Shown piece by piece: positions 58,706-64,000 of a stretch of 64,000 bases of DNA. The translations under genes and the position numbers were made by a program. The DNA is from Pilatotrama ljubarskyi (Eukaryota > Basidiomycota > Agaricomycetes > Polyporales > Polyporaceae). A model generated the notes under the pieces. It was not told where the DNA came from. It worked only from the letters and a program-made list of their open reading frames with translations, and searched no databases. The first letter of the stretch is position 1. Each line of letters opens with the position of its first letter. The stretch spans positions 1 to 64,000 of the forward strand of contig MU277694.1 of assembly GCA_022385805.1 (NCBI GenBank). The letters run 5' to 3'.

Positions 58706-58733
58706 GGGTTAGGGCCTGGCGCCTAGGGTTAGG
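58706..58733. promoter_or_regulatory. Paired TTAGGG motifs in the GRX5-POL1 promoter
   Basis: GGGTTAGGG (58706-58714) and AGGGTTAGG (58725-58733) lie 10 bp apart in the 262-bp divergent promoter. TTAGGG is the telomere repeat of many fungi and a binding site for Tbf1-type factors, which also act at gene promoters. A role here is an inference from sequence only. Confidence 0.35.
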
Positions 58734-58881
58734 TCTGGCTAACGAACACGTGCATACCACGCTTTCCGTCTCCGCTCGAAAGCGTGTCGCATTTCGGGCC
58801 AGGCGCGTCTCATTACTGCACTTCACCTGATCCTCCTCTCCTACCCCTCCCGCGTCCTCTTCGCGCAAAGCTATCGACACG

Positions 58882-61800
58882 ATGTCCGAAAGGGCGCGAC
58901 GGGAGAAACAAGCAAAGCTTGCTAAGCTCGCGGAACTGAAGCGGGCGCGTGAAGGTGGCGGGAGGTCGTATAAGGTACGTCGCGTGTGGCTAGCTCTGCG
59001 TACCGATCGTTCATAGACGCGTCTATAGATTGAAGACGACGAGAAGATCTACGACGAGGTTACGGAGGATCAGTACAAGACGATAGTACGCGGGCGACTT
59101 GCCCAGGACGACTTCGTAGTCGACGATGGTATCGGCGGCTACATGGACACTGGTGTGGATGACTTCGAGGAGCCAGAAGACCGCGAAGAGAGCGAGGATG
59201 AACACCCAAAGAGCAAATGTACGCGTCGTCTTGGCCGTATAGATGGTAGACCACTGACATAGGGCGATGGACAGCCAAGAAGGGCAAAGCGGATTCCAAG
59301 AGCAAGGCGAAGGCTAAAGCCAAGCCTCCCCCTCCCGCTGTTACTCCCTCGATCAGCGCCTACCGCCCCGCTGTCTCTGCGGAGCAGGAGACTGATTTTA
59401 TGGCATCCCTCCTTGGTGACATGGACAACATTGCAGCGAAGCCCGTCGTGAAGTCTCGCAAGCGCAAGCCAGAGCCAGAGCCGTCCTACGATGATGGAGG
59501 CTCCTCTCCCAACCCCTTTAGCAGCTCCTACCGGCCGAAAGCGAAGACCAACGGCTATGGCTATGGCGGAACTGACCCCGACACATCTTCCGACGGCTTC
59601 TTCGATGACGGAGTTGGCGCATCGAGCGGTGATGACTTCGTTCTGAGCCCCAAGAAGAAGCCGAGGACGGAGGCCCCTGGCATCACTCCCGCCATCGAGC
59701 GCATGGGGAAGCTGGGTGTGCAGAGCGGCACCGAGGACGCAGATTCATCCTTTGATGACATTGATATGGATGCTTTCATGGAGATCGACGAAGACGAGCT
59801 GGCGGACATCAAGCCCAAGCCGAAGACCAAGCTGGAGGTCGACGCAGAAGCGAAGCCGCTCAAACCTCTGAACACGAACGCCGATAGCAAGAAGAAACTG
59901 GACGATACCCCTGCCTGGCTCTCGGTATACGACTCACTGAAGGTTGCTACCGATGATTCTCTGGGCTCGCACCCGACTGCCACGCCCGCTCGTACTGCCA
60001 CGCCTACGAACCTCTCAATCCTAGAAGAAGACGGCTCTCTGCGCTTCTACTGGCTGGACTATCTCGAACACGAGGGGAAGCTGTACTTTATCGGCAAGAC
60101 GCAGGACAAGAAGACCAAGACATGGGTCTCTATCTGCGTGACTGTCGAGAACCTGCAGCGCAACCTCTTCGTCCTCCCGAGAGAACGTCGAATGGAGGAA
60201 GACGAGGAGACGGGCGAAATGTACGAGACTGATCAGGTCCCCGAGCTCCCGGAGATCTACTCGGACTTCGACCGTCTCCGGAAGAAGGCGGGGATCAAGA
60301 GCTTCAAGGGAAAATTCGTCAAGCGGAAGTACGCCTTCGGCGAGAAGGACGTTCCGCGTGAGGAGAGACAGTGGCTGAAGGTGGTGTATGGCTTCAATGG
60401 TGAGGACAGGCCAGCTGTGTACATACATTCGCGCTGACCCACTGGCGACCAGAGCCGCAGCTGCCCAATACAGCTTCAAGTCCGACCTTCTCTCGCATAT
60501 TCGGGACGAACACGAGCGCGTTTGAGCTGCTCGTGCTCAAGCGCAAGATTATGGGTCCTTGTTGGCTACAGATTAAGCACCCCGAGATCGACAACAAGGG
60601 CGTGAGTCAGAGACGTTACACTACATTCCGCCTAAGCCTGATTGTCGCCCTGTAGGTTTCATGGTGCAAAGTAGAGGCGACGGTGTCAGATCCTAAGGAT
60701 ATCAATCCGTTTCCGGAAACGGACCCTGATGCGCCTCGGGAGATGCCCCCACTCACTGTCGTATCGTTGAGCTTGCGGACGATCGTCAATCACCGTGAGA
60801 ACATCCGTGAGATTGTCTGCGCCACAGCGCGGATATGGTCAAACTGTGAGTTATACGACTAGATGAACACAATCGGAACTCACATTTACTGCGCAGTGGA
60901 CATTGACGACCCTACACCACCCGAGGCACTGCCTTGCACCGTACGGACGTTCGTCCGCCCGCTAGACCGCTTCCCGCCCAACTTCGAGGCACGTGCGAGC
61001 AACAATGGCAAGGGCGTGATCTCGCCGATGAAGAACGAGCGTATGCTGCTAAACAATATCCTCGGTGAGCCAGCCATAGTGGTGAAGATTCGAGCTTACT
61101 AACGCATGGCTATAGTGACGCTGCACAAGGCTGATCCTGATGTGATCGTCGGGCATGAGTTCCTCGGTGTTTCTCTGGACGTCCTCCTCCACCGCATGCG
61201 CGAACTGAAAGCGGACCACTGGTCGCGTATCGGGCGCTTCAGACGGTCGAAATGGCCGAATATCGGGCGGCAGGGTAGCAATCTCCGCTTCTTGAGTGGA
61301 CGGCTGCTCTGCGATCTCGCAAGCGATGGAGCTAAGGTACCGCCAGAACCTTCCGGGAGACGGACACGATGCTGACTTTGCGGGCAGGGTATGATTACCT
61401 CAACGACATGGTCGCTCACTGAGATGTGCAAGACGCACCTGAAGAGCGAGCGTCAGGAGATCGACCCAGACGACACAGCCAGCTACTTTGACGGGAGCGT
61501 CAGCTCGCCGGACCGCCTCCTTACATTCGTACGGCACTGCGAGCTGGACGCACACTACCAAATGGCTCTTGTAGCTAAGGTCCAGCTGTTGCCCCTCACA
61601 CGGCAACTCACAAATCTTGCTGGAAACTCCTGGTATGCATAGGTGTCCCCATGTCCTCGCGCATGCTCACATTGGTTTGCGTAGGAACAAGACCTTGAAT
61701 GGAGGTCGCGCAGAGCGGAACGAGTACATTCTGCTGCACGAGTTCCACCGACTCAAATACATCTGTCCGGACAAGCTGTACGGCAAGAAGGCGGCGACAG

Positions 61801-64000
61801 CGGTCAAGGCCGAGAAAGAAGACGAGGACGGTGAGGGCACGAAGACGACCAAAGGCAAGAAAGACAAGTACAAGGGAGGTCTTGTGTTCGAGCCGAAGCG
61901 AGGCTTGTGGGACAAATACATCCTCGTTATGGACTTCAACTCGCTGTACCCGAGTATCATCCAGGAGTACAACATCGACTTTACCACTGTGGAGCCTGTC
62001 GAGGACGAGGTGCGTTTGAAAACGCCCCTGAATGATTGCCAGGGAATGACGCTCCGCTTAGGAGGGGGAGGAGAAGATCCCGGAGCCTCCAAGCTCGGAG
62101 GCCAGTCAAGGTGTCCTTCCACGACTCATTGCCACGCTCGTCAGCCGCCGTCGACAAGTGAAGAGTCTCATGAAAGATAAGAAAGCCACTCCGGCTCAGC
62201 TCTTACAGGTACGGCACGGAAGTCTCCTGCTATATTTGCGACTAATACGGATACGCGCTCGTCGCAGTGGGACATCAAGCAGATGGCCTTGAAGCTGACC
62301 GCGAACAGTATGTATGGGTGCCTAGGCTTCGAGTACTCTCGCTTCTACGCGCGACCACTCGCCGCCCTCACGACTTTCAAGGGCCGTGAGATCCTGACGC
62401 ACACTCGAGAGCTGGCCGAAAGCATGCAACTTGATGTATGTCTCATGCGTCGACGCCGTCTCGTCCTCTCCTTACGTCTGTTAGGTCGTGTACGGAGACA
62501 CTGACTCCGTCTTTGTGAACTCCAACGTGACCGATCTTGCGGAAGCCCTGAAGATCTCAGCGGAATTCAAGAAGGCGGTCAATGATCGATACAAGCTGCT
62601 TGAGATCGACCTCGACGGCATCTTCCAACGTCTGCTCCTTCTGCAAAAGAAGAAGTACGCTGCCGTCAAGGTCGAGGATGGCACCCGCACGTCAACGGAG
62701 GTCAAGGGTTTGGACATGAAGCGCAGGGAATACTGCGCTTTGTCAAAGACCGTATCACAGTCAGTACACCCTTCCCTCCGGAGGCGGCCATGGCTCATTC
62801 TTGAACGCCCTCAGATACGTTCTTGAGCAGATTCTCTCTGGGGAGGCGACGGAGAACGTAGTGGAAAACATTCACGAGTACCTGAGCACTGTCAGCGAGA
62901 ATGTACGCGCGGGGAAGATCAAGCTCGATGAGTTCATCATCTACAAAGTGAGTGACTGTTTTGATACAGGCGTGACTTGTGACTGACGCTCCGTGTAGCG
63001 TTTGGGCAAGAATCCGGAGGACTACCCGGATGCGAAGAGTCAGCCCCACGTTCAGGTCGCCCTGCGGATGAAGGCCAAGGGTCAGACGGCGCGTGCGGGC
63101 GATGTCATTCCCTACGTCTTCTGCCTCGGAGAGGGCGGCGAATCTGCGAAGACCGCCCAGGCCGACAAGGCCAAGCATCCCGACGAGGTCCGCAGGGAGA
63201 GCGACAAGTACAAGATCGGTACGTTCACCGTTCGTTTTGTGATGCCTTGCGACTCACTTCCTCTTCAGACTACGAGCACTACCTGTCGCAGCAGATTCTC
63301 CCGCCGATCGAGCGTTTGTGCGAGCCTATCGAAGGCACCGACCGTTCACGACTTGCGGAATGCCTAGGTAGGTAGTATTCTTTCCTCGAACGTGCCATGC
63401 GATGACCCCGAGAATCATAGGTCTCGACCCGAATCGATACCGCACAGTTGTGGGCGGGGATGCCGAGGAAAGATACTTCGGCACTCTCGACTCCCTCATG
63501 TCGGATTCCGAACGCTTCAAGGACGCAGACCCCTTCACCGCCCGCTGCCGCGCATGTCGGAACGATGTTACCTTCGCCCCTCTGGCTGATCGAGAGGTGT
63601 GCTTCTCAATTTATGACGATATACCCTATCGTTGACACCTCCTTTAGAAGTCACTTGTACGAGCCGCAGGCGTGGCGTGCCCACATTGTCGCGGGCAGCT
63701 CGGCACTGCCAGCCTACAGACGCAGCTGGAGGTGCAGATACGCGCACATATCGCACGCTACTACGAGAGCTGGACAGTATGCGACGACCCGACTTGCGGG
63801 AACCGGACGCGCATGATGGGGGTGTACGGTCGGAGGTGCTTACGGCCAGGCTGTCGGGGCACTGTCTCGTTTGAGGTGAGCGTTTCCTCCCTAGACACGT
63901 ACGCCGACGTGCTTACGGCTCTCACAGTACTCGGACGCGCAACTGTATAACCAGCTCCGCTACTACCTGTCGCTCTTCGATGTGGAGAGGGCGAAGAAGT
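58882..64000 (+). CDS. POL1: DNA polymerase alpha catalytic subunit, 3' part beyond the window
   Basis: B-family polymerase that extends primase RNA at origins and Okazaki fragments. N-terminal [20 protein letters not shown] and [20 protein letters not shown] (the alpha-specific N-terminal domain), an acidic, disordered region ([20 protein letters not shown]), then the exonuclease-like and palm folds: [20 protein letters not shown] (motif A), [20 protein letters not shown] (motif B), [13 protein letters not shown] (motif C) and [13 protein letters not shown]. The C-terminal zinc modules begin with [31 protein letters not shown] and [13 protein letters not shown]. The last bases read [13 protein letters not shown], and the frame continues off the edge. 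About 19 short introns. A complete protein of this family has around 1,450 residues, so only the last few dozen to hundred residues are missing. Confidence 0.95.

Overview
The window is nuclear DNA of a basidiomycete fungus, most likely an agaricomycete (mushroom or polypore type). Most genes are split by many short GT-AG introns of about 45-80 nt, coding DNA is GC-rich, genes lie densely on both strands, and several families (Myb/SANT-partnered Harbinger elements, basidiomycete multi-pass membrane proteins, CBS, RING/coiled-coil and BTB proteins) fit that group. The species cannot be read from the sequence. All gene models are manual splices; internal exon borders are less certain than family assignments.

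Left part (1-11,100) is accessory. A perfect 334-bp-arm palindrome runs to the window edge and is centred on the left end of an apparently intact two-gene PIF/Harbinger transposon (335-4,800). Next comes a small cluster: two paralogous secreted micro-proteins of 56-58 aa that end in a Cys-Cys motif (4,937-5,176 and 6,806-7,038), and two paralogous multi-pass membrane proteins (7,165-8,437 and 9,862-11,053). This is the least described and most interesting part of the window.

Middle part (11,700-33,000) holds two RING/coiled-coil proteins on opposite strands, a BTB/POZ gene whose frame is broken twice, an MDR-type oxidoreductase, a coiled-coil protein, cystathionine beta-synthase, a Doa10/SSM4-type ER-associated ubiquitin ligase, an HD-domain nucleotidase and a membrane-anchored alpha/beta hydrolase. 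A 625-base assembly gap follows, flanked by degenerate short repeats.

A non-LTR retrotransposon with one unbroken 2,214-codon ORF (34,246-40,890) lies about 100-270 bp upstream of a WDR5/Swd3-like WD40 gene. To its right are housekeeping genes: a GRAM-TBC-EF-hand RabGAP, a single-pass membrane protein, an FAD monooxygenase, the purine enzyme ATIC (ADE16/17), mitochondrial Zim17 and Grx5 placed tail to tail (both serve mitochondrial Hsp70/Fe-S biogenesis), and the 5' two thirds or so of DNA polymerase alpha (POL1), cut by the window end.
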